This document shows, in pieces, positions 6,960 to 12,516 of a DNA stretch of 12,516 bases. Each line of letters opens with the position of its first letter. Position 1 is the stretch's first letter. The notes below the pieces were generated by a model that was not told where the DNA came from, made no database searches, and saw only the letters and a list, made by a program, of their open reading frames with translations. Location of the stretch: contig PKQU01000037.1 in NCBI GenBank assembly GCA_017577925.1, positions 1-12,516 of the forward strand, read 5' to 3'. The DNA comes from Bacillota bacterium (GTDB taxonomy: Bacteria; Bacillota; Bacilli; Calditerricolales; Calditerricolaceae). The position numbers and the translations under genes are program-made.

Positions 6960-8027
6960 TTATACTCCCGCGTCCGGCCCCGCCTCCGCTTTCGGCGGCA
7001 GCTCCGCCAGAAAGCGCAGCGCGTCGTCGACCGTCCGCACCGGAACAACGCGCAGCGTGCTTCCCAAGCGTTTGGCGGCCCGCTTGGCCACCTCGGCATT
7101 TGACGGTTCGCCTGGGGCAGCGGCGGCCGGGACGAAAAAAATGTCCGCACCGGCGCGCACCGCCGCCCACACCTTCTGGTGCACCCCGCCAACGGGACCA
7201 ACCCGGCCTTCCTCGTCAATCGTGCCGGTTCCGGCGATGCGGTACCCCTTCGTCCAGTCTCGCCCATCCAGCTGGTTCAGGATTTCCAAGGTAAACATGA
7301 GCCCCGCCGAAGGCCCGCCGATGCTGCCCGCATTCACCGTAACGCGGCGTGGCAGCGTGACGGATCGCTCGGTGGCCGGCACGATACCCAGGCCCGCCCG
7401 GTGCGGCTCACCCGGCTCGAGGGGGAGGGGCTTGAGGCGAATGGCGGCTTCCCGCCTTTTCCCTTCCCGCAGGAACGCGACGCGGACCGTCTCCCCGGCA
7501 CGGCGGCCCTGGAGCGCACGAAGAAGCTCTTCACGCGTGCGCACCGGACGGTCGTCCACGCGTACGAGGACATCACCCGGCTCCAGCACCCCCGCCGCCG
7601 CACCGTCGCGCCGCACCTCGAGGACGCGGACTCCGACCGCGCGCACGTCGACCGGCAGGCCGGCCTTGCGAAAGGCAACAATCTCGGCGTTTTCCTGCGA
7701 CTGGCGCATCACCTGCAGCTGGCGCTGGGTGTATTCCTCCGGCGACTCGTGAGGGGCGAGGATCTGCTGCTTGGGCAGGGCATCATAGAACGGATGAAGG
7801 GCGGCGATGGCGTACAGGGCCACGTTCCCCGGCATCATCGACACGGTGGTGAGCAAAAACGCTCCCTCCCCTGTCGCGCCCCCGCCCTCGACGCGCACCA
7901 TGGCGTGAATCGGCTCGGCAAGACCCGGTTTGGTGATGTAGTAAGGCACGGGAACCAAGAGCAGGACCACAACCCCCAGTGCAACCCCGAGCCGCCTCAG
8001 CCATGTCCGCACGCAGCGGGGATTCAT
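6960..8027 (-). CDS. ylbL: Membrane-anchored PDZ-Lon protease (YlbL)
   Basis: Serine protease of the YlbL/SepM type, 355 residues. One N-terminal membrane helix (about 13-31) anchors it; the rest is probably extracytoplasmic. A PDZ domain (about 125-200) is followed by a Lon-type (S16) protease domain with the catalytic dyad Ser240 in GGPSAGL and Lys285 in GGVHQKV. B. subtilis YlbL has been linked to removal of a DNA-damage cell division inhibitor (YneA); whether that substrate exists here is unknown. The start is ATG 8027 behind GGGAGGGG; it overlaps the ylbK stop as ATGA, indicating translational coupling. An ATG at 8042 is in frame but lies inside ylbK and upstream of the Shine-Dalgarno. 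Confidence 0.93.
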   Translation of the reverse strand: MNPRCVRTWLRRLGVALGVVVLLLVPVPYYITKPGLAEPIHAMVRVEGGGATGEGAFLLTTVSMMPGNVALYAIAALHPFYDALPKQQILAPHESPEEYTQRQLQVMRQSQENAEIVAFRKAGLPVDVRAVGVRVLEVRRDGAAAGVLEPGDVLVRVDDRPVRTREELLRALQGRRAGETVRVAFLREGKRREAAIRLKPLPLEPGEPHRAGLGIVPATERSVTLPRRVTVNAGSIGGPSAGLMFTLEILNQLDGRDWTKGYRIAGTGTIDEEGRVGPVGGVHQKVWAAVRAGADIFFVPAAAAPGEPSNAEVAKRAAKRLGSTLRVVPVRTVDDALRFLAELPPKAEAGPDAGV

Positions 8028-8809
8028 CGGGCCCCCTCCCATCGGCGCAGCTTCTCCTCGATTTCGTCGATCGCGGCCCGCGCCGCCTTCTCGCCCTCGG
8101 CGATAATCTCCCCAATGTCGGTAAACGCCGTGGAACTGAACCGTCCCACATCGGGACTGATCACCACATCGGCCTGCAGCACGCGGCTTCGATTTGCTTC
8201 TTTTTCCAGAATGTCGATCGTCTGTGCGATCACGTCGAAAATGGACTGGATGCGCGTCGAAAGCTGAAACGGCGTCACGTCGACGGCAATGATGAAGTCG
8301 GCCCCCATCTCGCGCGCGACGTCGACAGGCAAGCGGTCGGTGACGGCACCATCCACATAGAGACGCCCATCAATGGATTCGGGGACGAAAATACCCGGGA
8401 TCGACATGCTGGCGCGCACCGCCTGGTCAATGGGTCCCGTACGAAACACCACCCGTTCGCCGCGCTCGAGATCGGTGGCCACCACCGCGACCGGCGGGGA
8501 AAGGTCCTCCAGGTTTTTGCCGTGGGTGAGGAGGCGGATCAGCTGCTTTACCTTTTCGCCGGCCACAAACCCCAGCTTGGGCACGGTCATGTCGAGCCAA
8601 TGCTTGCGGCGCAGGTGGGTGGCAAGGCGCTCCAGCATGGACAGGTTTAAGCCATTGGCATACAGCACCCCCACCAGGCTGCCCATGCTCGAGCCGGCGA
8701 TGCAATCGGGACGAATGCCCCGCTCCTCGAGAACCTTGAGGACGCCGAGATGCGCCATGCCCCGCGCTCCCCCGGCACCCAGGACCAAGCCGATTTTCGG
8801 GTTCCCCAC
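8024..8809 (-). CDS. ylbK: Patatin-like phospholipase (YlbK)
   Basis: Predicted cytosolic serine acyl hydrolase of the patatin/RssA-like family; substrate unknown. The 261-residue protein begins MGNPKIGLVLGAGGARG, giving the oxyanion-hole GAGGARG (11-17), the nucleophile elbow GSSMG with Ser41, and the dyad aspartate Asp153 in YVDGAVTDR. The open frame reaches 8944, but a start there would run into ylbJ; GTG 8809 lies 8 nt after GAGG of the site GAGGTGA and gives the family length (B. subtilis YlbK is about 260). It forms a two-gene unit with ylbL (ATGA overlap). I could not identify a convincing promoter in the 116-bp gap to the divergent ylbJ. Confidence 0.92.
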   Translation of the reverse strand: MGNPKIGLVLGAGGARGMAHLGVLKVLEERGIRPDCIAGSSMGSLVGVLYANGLNLSMLERLATHLRRKHWLDMTVPKLGFVAGEKVKQLIRLLTHGKNLEDLSPPVAVVATDLERGERVVFRTGPIDQAVRASMSIPGIFVPESIDGRLYVDGAVTDRLPVDVAREMGADFIIAVDVTPFQLSTRIQSIFDVIAQTIDILEKEANRSRVLQADVVISPDVGRFSSTAFTDIGEIIAEGEKAARAAIDEIEEKLRRWEGAR

Positions 8810-8844
8810 CGTTTTCACCTCGCGTGTCGTACTCCTCGCAAAGG

Positions 8845-8873
8845 GTCTATTCGCGGACAGCCCCGCGTATGAT
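8845..8873 (+). promoter_or_regulatory. Candidate sigma-E promoter of ylbJ
   Basis: GTCTATT at 8845-8851, a 14-bp spacer, and CGTATGAT at 8866-8873 resemble the mother-cell sigma-E pattern (about KMATATT, 13-15 bp, CATACAHT), with 5 of 7 and 5 of 8 matches. Predicted start near 8880, about 45 nt before ylbJ. B. subtilis ylbJ is a sigma-E gene, which supports the assignment; the boxes themselves are degenerate. Confidence 0.5.
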
Positions 8874-8925
8874 GTGCGTGTAACAGCACGCGGCCCTTCG
8901 TCGTGCGCGGGAAGGAAGGTCGAGT

Positions 8926-10152
8926 ATGCCCAAACGCGCTCCACTGCGAACCGGCCTGTTCGGTGGCTTGGTACTCGTCGTCGCTGCCTGCATCATCGTG
9001 GCGCCCAAGCCCGCTCTCGAAGCGTCCCTGCGGGGGCTGACCATCTGGTGGGAGATCGTCTTTCCCGCTTTGCTGCCGTTCCTGATCGTGTCAGAGGTGC
9101 TCGTCGCCTTCGGACTGGCCCACTTTTGCGGCGTGCTTCTCGAGCCCTTGATGCGGCCGCTCTTTAACGTGCCGGGAACGGGGGCCCTCGTGCTCACGAT
9201 GGGCTTTTCCTCTGGCTACCCCGTGTGCGCCAAAATGGCCGTACGCCTTGCCGGCCAAGGGTTGCTCACCCGCCCGGAAGCGGAACGCCTCGTCGCGTTC
9301 GCTTCCACGGCCGACCCCCTGTTCATCGGCGGCGTCGTGGCTGCCGGCTTTCTTCACAACCCCGCCGCTGCCGGATTTCTAGCCGCCGTGCACTACGGAA
9401 CCGCCCTCCTCATCGGGGTGGCGATGCGGTTTTACGACCGCCGGGGTGCGCGCACCGTCTACCGCCCGCCGCAAGGAGGCTGGCTCCTGCTGCGCGCCCT
9501 CCGCGCCATGCATCGCGCGCGGGAGGCAGACTCCCGGCCCCTGGGACAAGTGTTGGGTGACGCCGTCTGGTCGTCGCTGCAAACCCTGCTGGTGATCGGC
9601 GGGTTCATCATTCTGTTTTCCGTGCTGCTCGACCTGCTCACCCGTTCGGGGATCGCCGCACTGCTGAGCGCGGCGCTGGCCCTCATCTTGTCCCCCTTTG
9701 GGGTGCCGTCCGACTTCCTTCCGACCCTTGTGGCCGGCACCTTCGAGGTGACCATGGGGACGCGCACCGCCGCCGACGCCGCGGGCGGCGTCTCCACGCC
9801 GGTGGTGCTCGCGTCGGTGAGCGCCCTCCTGGCGTGGGGCGGGCTGTCCATTCACGCCCAGGTGGCCAGCATCGTCAGCGCGCTGGGGATGCGCCTCAAG
9901 CCATACCTGATCGCCCGCGTCGTCCACGCCGTCCTTGCCGGGGGGGTCGCGTGGTGGACCAGCGCGCGCTGGCAATCGCACGCCCTGCCCGCATGGGTCC
10001 CCCTCTTGCCCTGGACGCCGCAGACGGGACATCTGCCCGGCGGATGGCTGCAATGGGCGGCTGCGACGCTCCTCTTCGCCCTGGCCCTGGTGCTGCTGGG
10101 CCTAGCGACGTTCGTCGCTTCGCGCCCCTTCCGCCGCCCGCCCCGTCGCTGA
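8926..10152 (+). CDS. ylbJ: Sporulation integral membrane protein YlbJ
   Basis: Polytopic membrane protein needed in B. subtilis for a normal spore (cortex formation, heat resistance); molecular function is unknown, although the fold resembles Gate/nucleoside-recognition transporters. The 408-residue sequence has hydrophobic segments near 10-28, 40-62, 85-105, 133-166, 212-250 and several more, with the signature MGFSSGYPV (92-100) followed by TRPEAERLVAF, which matches the family. ATG 8926 has AGGAAGGT upstream. The C-terminus ends in an Arg/Pro-rich tail (RPFRRPPRR) whose coding DNA is shared antisense with the end of coaD. Its presence marks the organism as a spore former. A sigma-E-like promoter precedes it. 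Confidence 0.93.
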   Translation: MPKRAPLRTGLFGGLVLVVAACIIVAPKPALEASLRGLTIWWEIVFPALLPFLIVSEVLVAFGLAHFCGVLLEPLMRPLFNVPGTGALVLTMGFSSGYPVCAKMAVRLAGQGLLTRPEAERLVAFASTADPLFIGGVVAAGFLHNPAAAGFLAAVHYGTALLIGVAMRFYDRRGARTVYRPPQGGWLLLRALRAMHRAREADSRPLGQVLGDAVWSSLQTLLVIGGFIILFSVLLDLLTRSGIAALLSAALALILSPFGVPSDFLPTLVAGTFEVTMGTRTAADAAGGVSTPVVLASVSALLAWGGLSIHAQVASIVSALGMRLKPYLIARVVHAVLAGGVAWWTSARWQSHALPAWVPLLPWTPQTGHLPGGWLQWAAATLLFALALVLLGLATFVASRPFRRPPRR

Positions 10153-10644
10153 CGCCTCGGCGGCCAGCTCGGCGAATTTCCGGCGCAGGGCCTCTTCCAC
10201 AACCGGCGGCACCAAGTCGTTCACCGGCCCGCCAAAGCGGGCCACTTCCTTCACAATGCTCGAGCTGAGGAACGAGTACTGGTTGTTGGTCATCATAAAA
10301 AAGGTTTCCACATCGTTATTCAGTTTACGATTGATGGACGCCATCTGCATCTCATACTCGAAATCGGACACCGCCCGCAGCCCTTTGATGATCACCCGCG
10401 CCCGTTTCTGGCGCATGTAGTCGACGAGCAGCCCGTGAAAAAAATCTACCTCCACGTTGGGAATGTCCTTCGTGACCGCCTTTAACAGTTCCACCCGCTC
10501 TTCCACGGTAAACAGCGGGGTCTTGTTCCGGTTGCGCAACACGGCCACAATCACCTTGTCAAACACCTTGGCTCCCCGCTGAATGATGTCGAGGTGACCG
10601 TAGGTAACGGGATCGAAACTGCCGGGATACACCGCAATGATCAC
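10102..10644 (-). CDS. coaD: Phosphopantetheine adenylyltransferase
   Basis: Catalyses the penultimate step of coenzyme A synthesis, 4'-phosphopantetheine plus ATP to dephospho-CoA, in the cytosol. The nucleotidyltransferase motif is PGSFDPVTYGH (7-17, TxGH at 14-17) and the second family motif SSSIVKEVA is at 127-135. The start is GTG 10644, overlapping the rsmD stop as GTGA, with GGGGGAG 5 nt upstream. At 180 residues it is about 20 longer than usual (around 160); the extra residues are the C-terminal tail after about 160, polar and Arg/Ala-rich. The last 51 bp are antisense to the ylbJ 3' end, so the tail may be a by-product of the gene overlap. Confidence 0.97.
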   Translation of the reverse strand: MIIAVYPGSFDPVTYGHLDIIQRGAKVFDKVIVAVLRNRNKTPLFTVEERVELLKAVTKDIPNVEVDFFHGLLVDYMRQKRARVIIKGLRAVSDFEYEMQMASINRKLNNDVETFFMMTNNQYSFLSSSIVKEVARFGGPVNDLVPPVVEEALRRKFAELAAEASATGRAAEGARSDERR

Positions 10645-11258
10645 ATTCTCTCCCCCTTTTCCTCGTCTTCCTCACCCGTCTCGTCATTGCTGTTTCTCTG
10701 GTTTTCGTCTTCGTACCGGAACACGGATAGCGCCGTATCGCCGTAGGTGCTGGTCTTCACCTTGACGAATCCCTCGATCCGCGCCGGCAACTCCACCGTC
10801 CGGCTGTGCTCGGCCACCGCCACGGCACCGTGGCGCACGATGCCACGCAGAGCGGCCTCGGACAGATCCTCGGCGATATGCTGATGGGCATAGGGCGGAT
10901 CGAGAAACAGCACGTCAAAACGAAGCCCCCGCCGCCCAAGATCGGCCAAAGCGCGACGAACGTCGGCTTTGTACACGTCTGCCTGGGCGGTGAGCCCCAG
11001 CGCTTCGAGATTGGTGCGGATGACCCGAACGGCCCGCGGGCTTGCATCGACGAAGACGACGCGCTCCAGCCCGCGGCTGAGCCCTTCGATGCCCAGCGCG
11101 CCGGTCCCGGCATAGAGGTCAAGCCCCCAGCCGCCGCTAAAGTAGGGGCCGATGATGTTGAATAGGGCTTCCTTTACCCGGTCCGTCGTCGGCCGGGTGT
11201 CCGTCCCGGGAACGGACGCGAGGCGGCGTCCCTTCAAGCGTCCGGCGATGACGCGCAT
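10641..11258 (-). CDS. rsmD: 16S rRNA (guanine(966)-N2)-methyltransferase RsmD
   Basis: SAM-dependent methyltransferase that modifies 16S rRNA (G966 in E. coli numbering), called YlbH in B. subtilis. The 205-residue protein starts MRVIAGRLKGRRL, with the RPTTDRVKEALFN stretch (22-34), the SAM motif DLYAGTGALGIE (47-58) and catalytic DPPY (120-123). The frame is open upstream to 11513, but ATG 11258 begins the conserved family sequence and has AGGGGGGA upstream. The final 24 residues (182-205) are unusually acidic and beyond the usual length of about 185. It is coupled to coaD by a 4-nt overlap, the standard pair. A weak extended -10 (TGCTACCAT, minus strand, -10 part 11292-11287) may drive it. 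Confidence 0.95.
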   Translation of the reverse strand: MRVIAGRLKGRRLASVPGTDTRPTTDRVKEALFNIIGPYFSGGWGLDLYAGTGALGIEGLSRGLERVVFVDASPRAVRVIRTNLEALGLTAQADVYKADVRRALADLGRRGLRFDVLFLDPPYAHQHIAEDLSEAALRGIVRHGAVAVAEHSRTVELPARIEGFVKVKTSTYGDTALSVFRYEDENQRNSNDETGEEDEEKGERM

Positions 11259-11308
11259 CCTTGTTCCCCCCTGATCGTCCGCTTCCATGGTAGCACAACG
11301 ATTTCGGC

Positions 11309-11335
11309 AAAAAAAGAAAGCGCCACGTCGGCGCC
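11309..11335 (-). terminator. Minus-strand terminator or attenuator upstream of rsmD
   Basis: On the minus strand a short GC stem (GCGCC, 5-nt loop, GGCGC, plus a possible G-U pair; 11335-11319) is followed by TTTCTTTTTTT. The stem is short but the U-tract is good. It lies 51 bp before the rsmD start and 213 bp after the aldolase-like gene, so it may end that gene's transcript or act in an rsmD leader. Confidence 0.55.
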
Positions 11336-11360
11336 AAATCCACACCACGGAAACCGGGCG

Positions 11361-11391
11361 TGAAAAAAATTGTGGAGGAAGAGGTATAATC
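11361..11391 (+). promoter_or_regulatory. Candidate sigma-G promoter of the sRNA gene
   Basis: TGAAAA (11361-11366), 18-bp spacer, TATAATC (11385-11391). Against the forespore sigma-G pattern (about TGMATA, 17-18 bp, CATAMTA) this gives 5 of 6 and 5 of 7 matches. The TATAAT could also be a sigma-A -10, but no TTGACA-like -35 is present at 16-18 bp. Predicted start near 11397. Confidence 0.55.
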
Positions 11392-11396
11392 GTGGC

Positions 11397-11541
11397 GATT
11401 TCGGTCAAAGATAGGACCAGCAGCACCTCCCCGGGTGTTGCGAAACCGCGGAGAAGCTTACGTTTCCCCATTAAGCTCTTCCTCCGGTTTCTCCTCTCCC
11501 AAATGGCCCGCATCCGTTCCCCGGGATGCGGGACTTTTTTT
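11397..11541 (+). ncRNA. csfG: Small RNA with UCCCC loops, likely CsfG
   Basis: About 145 nt, with its own promoter and terminator and no open frame of note. Predicted fold: hairpin 1, GCAGCACC (11420-11427) with GGTGTTGC (11434-11441), loop TCCCCG; hairpin 2, a long imperfect stem 11443-11490 (AAACC/GGTTT, GGAG/TTCC, AGCTTA/TAAGCT) with loop CGTTTCCCCAT; a pyrimidine-rich linker (TTTCTCCTCTCCC, 11488-11500); and the terminator hairpin, loop GTTCCCCG. All three loops carry UCCCC, complementary to Shine-Dalgarno cores. From memory, B. subtilis csfG, a forespore sRNA under sigma-F and sigma-G and conserved in endospore formers, lies beside ylbH and has pyrimidine-rich loops; Rfam also lists a 'ylbH leader' here. 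The RNA gene is well supported; the name is inference from position and features. Confidence 0.75.
11507..11541 (+). terminator. Rho-independent terminator of the sRNA
   Basis: A perfect 9-bp stem, CCCGCATCC (11507-11515) with GGATGCGGG (11524-11532), loop GTTCCCCG, followed by AC and seven T (11535-11541). It works only on the plus strand; the minus-strand side lacks a U-tract. With no plus-strand protein gene nearby, it marks the 3' end of an RNA gene. Confidence 0.9.
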
Positions 11542-11547
11542 CTGTCT

Positions 11548-12516
11548 TTAGGTCATGGGTACCTGGCGGATCAGCTTTCCTTCGAGGCGCGCAAAGATCT
11601 CCTCCAGCGACAGCCCGGTGACGGTGATGCCATGGTTCTTCAGGCCGACCACCGCGCGGGACGGGTCCGGCGCGCGGCGGATGCACTTGGCCACTTCCTG
11701 GGCCAATTCCCGCGTGCCGCACGGGTAATTGATCTCCGTTGACGGAATCCCCTCCATCCACGCGTGCACGTGGACAATGGCCCCCACCTCGGGGTTCTCT
11801 CGATAGATCATCCAATGCTCGATGGCGTCCACGGAAACCCGCCGGGGCTCGATGTGCGGCGGCACGCTCAGGACGATGGCGTTGGCGACCTCATCATATC
11901 CTTTGACGAGGAGGATGTCGCGGCCGATTTCGCGCAAATCGGCCTTGTTGACGCCGCTGGCGCTCATCCAGAAGGTCGTCTCGTCGCGCCGCACGCTGAG
12001 GTTTCCGTAGCTGAGGCCACCGATTCCAAACAGCCGCTTGAGGTGGCGCAGGTCACGGGCATCCAGCAGCTCCTCCAGCGGAAAGGGGGCCGGCAGCACG
12101 TCCCACGCCGCGAGCCGCCGGCCGGCTTCAGACAGCGCGGCCGTCCGTTCATCCCCCTCCCACAGTTCCGGCGGCAGATCCCGCTCGAAACGGTTGTCGA
12201 TGACCAGCTGCGCTGTCGCCAGCGGTGCCAGACGGGCCCATACCCGTTCCATGTACCCCTCGGGATCGACGCTCTCGCCGATCGGGTAGCACCCCTGCTC
12301 CAGTGTGATGAAATAGGTCTCCGGCTGTTCCCCCTCTTCCGTCAGCACGATGAGCAGGTTGGACAAGGAGCGAACCAGCAGGGGATAGGCCGCCGCGAGC
12401 ACATTGGCCGGTCGCCGGGCGAATTCGACGACCCCCACCACAAACGTGGCCTGGGCTCTGCGGCGGTAGGGGCGCGGCGCGTCGGCATCGAGGAAGTGGA
12501 CCACCAGCTTGACCGC
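11548..12516 (-). CDS. Class II aldolase/adducin domain protein, partial
   Basis: Open to the window edge; at least 322 residues, N-terminus missing. Numbering from the codon at 12504: the C-terminal half (about 145-310) is a class II aldolase/adducin domain with GNLSVR (167-172), SASGVNK (181-187), zinc ligands His245 and His247 (VHVHAW) and His291 (NHGITVTG). The position of the catalytic Glu of fuculose-phosphate aldolase is Asp226, as in ribulose-5-phosphate 4-epimerases. The visible N-terminal 130-140 residues (AVKLVVHFLDADAPRPY onward) form a separate region I do not recognise. Substrate cannot be assigned; a sugar-phosphate aldolase, epimerase or an unrelated activity are all possible. 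The TAA stop at 11550-11548 is directly beside the oppositely oriented sRNA terminator. Confidence 0.8.
   Translation of the reverse strand, partial: AVKLVVHFLDADAPRPYRRRAQATFVVGVVEFARRPANVLAAAYPLLVRSLSNLLIVLTEEGEQPETYFITLEQGCYPIGESVDPEGYMERVWARLAPLATAQLVIDNRFERDLPPELWEGDERTAALSEAGRRLAAWDVLPAPFPLEELLDARDLRHLKRLFGIGGLSYGNLSVRRDETTFWMSASGVNKADLREIGRDILLVKGYDEVANAIVLSVPPHIEPRRVSVDAIEHWMIYRENPEVGAIVHVHAWMEGIPSTEINYPCGTRELAQEVAKCIRRAPDPSRAVVGLKNHGITVTGLSLEEIFARLEGKLIRQVPMT

Noticed and set aside
6940..7010. A search for a bidirectional terminator between tmcAL and ylbL.
   Set aside because: Only a 3-4 bp hairpin (CCG/CGG around CTTT) and no T-run on either strand were found.
6437..7267. A minus-strand open frame opposite tmcAL and overlapping ylbL.
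   Set aside because: Antisense to conserved genes on both sides, low-complexity composition, no family features.
8876..8891. GCGTG/CACGC hairpin in the ylbJ leader.
   Set aside because: Five base pairs with a 6-nt loop are common by chance at this GC content, and there is no U-tract or other regulatory feature.
11361..11378. A possible Rex or ResD-type site (GTGAA followed by A-rich sequence and TTGTGG) at the sRNA promoter, as known for RoxS.
   Set aside because: Only the left half resembles the palindrome; the right half does not match, and the sRNA's position fits CsfG better than RoxS.
11381..11412. A minus-strand TTGACC and TATACC pair that could be an rsmD promoter.
   Set aside because: The spacer is only 14 bp, too short for sigma-A; the TATA part is the complement of the sRNA -10 box.
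11259..11513. An in-frame 85-residue upstream extension of rsmD, including an ATG with a GGAGG site near 11472.
   Set aside because: The conserved RsmD N-terminus starts at 11258 with its own Shine-Dalgarno. The extension reads through the reverse complement of the sRNA gene and the U-rich hairpin, and its residues resemble no domain I know.

Overview
The window (12,516 bp, GC-rich, dense, protein-coding almost throughout) is ordinary chromosomal backbone from a spore-forming member of the Bacillota, most like Bacilli. It carries the fapR-plsX-fabH-fabD-fabG-acpP lipid operon, the rpmF/yceD pair and the ylb cluster (tmcAL/ylbM, ylbL, ylbK, sporulation gene ylbJ, coaD, rsmD) in the neighbourhood known from Bacillus subtilis. 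High GC with typical Bacillota genes would fit a thermophilic lineage such as Calditerricola or the Thermoactinomycetaceae, but that is a guess. I see no mobile element, CRISPR array, tRNA or rRNA.

Layout, left to right. (1) 57-4685, minus strand: fapR, plsX, fabH, fabD, fabG and acpP form a tightly packed operon for type II fatty acid and phospholipid synthesis. It is read from a sigma-A-type promoter at 4729-4757, with a candidate FapR operator just downstream at 4701-4719. A hairpin at 23-49 follows acpP. (2) 4776-5655, minus: yceD (DUF177) and rpmF (ribosomal protein L32), with a consensus sigma-A promoter and a strong terminator. (3) 5695-6955, plus: tmcAL (ylbM), divergent from yceD. 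(4) 6960-8809, minus: ylbK (patatin-like) and ylbL (PDZ-Lon protease), overlapping as ATGA. (5) 8845-10152, plus: ylbJ, with a sigma-E-like promoter. (6) 10102-11258, minus: rsmD and coaD, overlapping as GTGA; coaD also overlaps the ylbJ 3' end by 51 bp. (7) 11361-11541, plus: a small RNA gene with a sigma-G-like promoter, three hairpins whose loops all contain UCCCC, and a strong terminator. Its position next to rsmD (ylbH) and its structure make it a likely csfG, the forespore-specific sRNA of endospore formers. (8) 11548 to window end, minus: a partial gene with a C-terminal class II aldolase domain.

Functional logic: FapR senses malonyl-CoA and controls the operon it belongs to; PlsX, FabH, FabD, FabG and ACP together start, load, reduce and hand off acyl chains. 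L32, YceD, TmcAL and RsmD belong to ribosome and tRNA maturation, and CoaD makes the coenzyme A whose phosphopantetheine arm ACP carries. YlbJ and the sRNA carry sporulation-type promoters, so this housekeeping block also contains two developmentally timed units. Several starts (acpP, fabH, plsX, rpmF, yceD, ylbL, ylbK, rsmD) were placed inside longer open frames using Shine-Dalgarno sites and family lengths.
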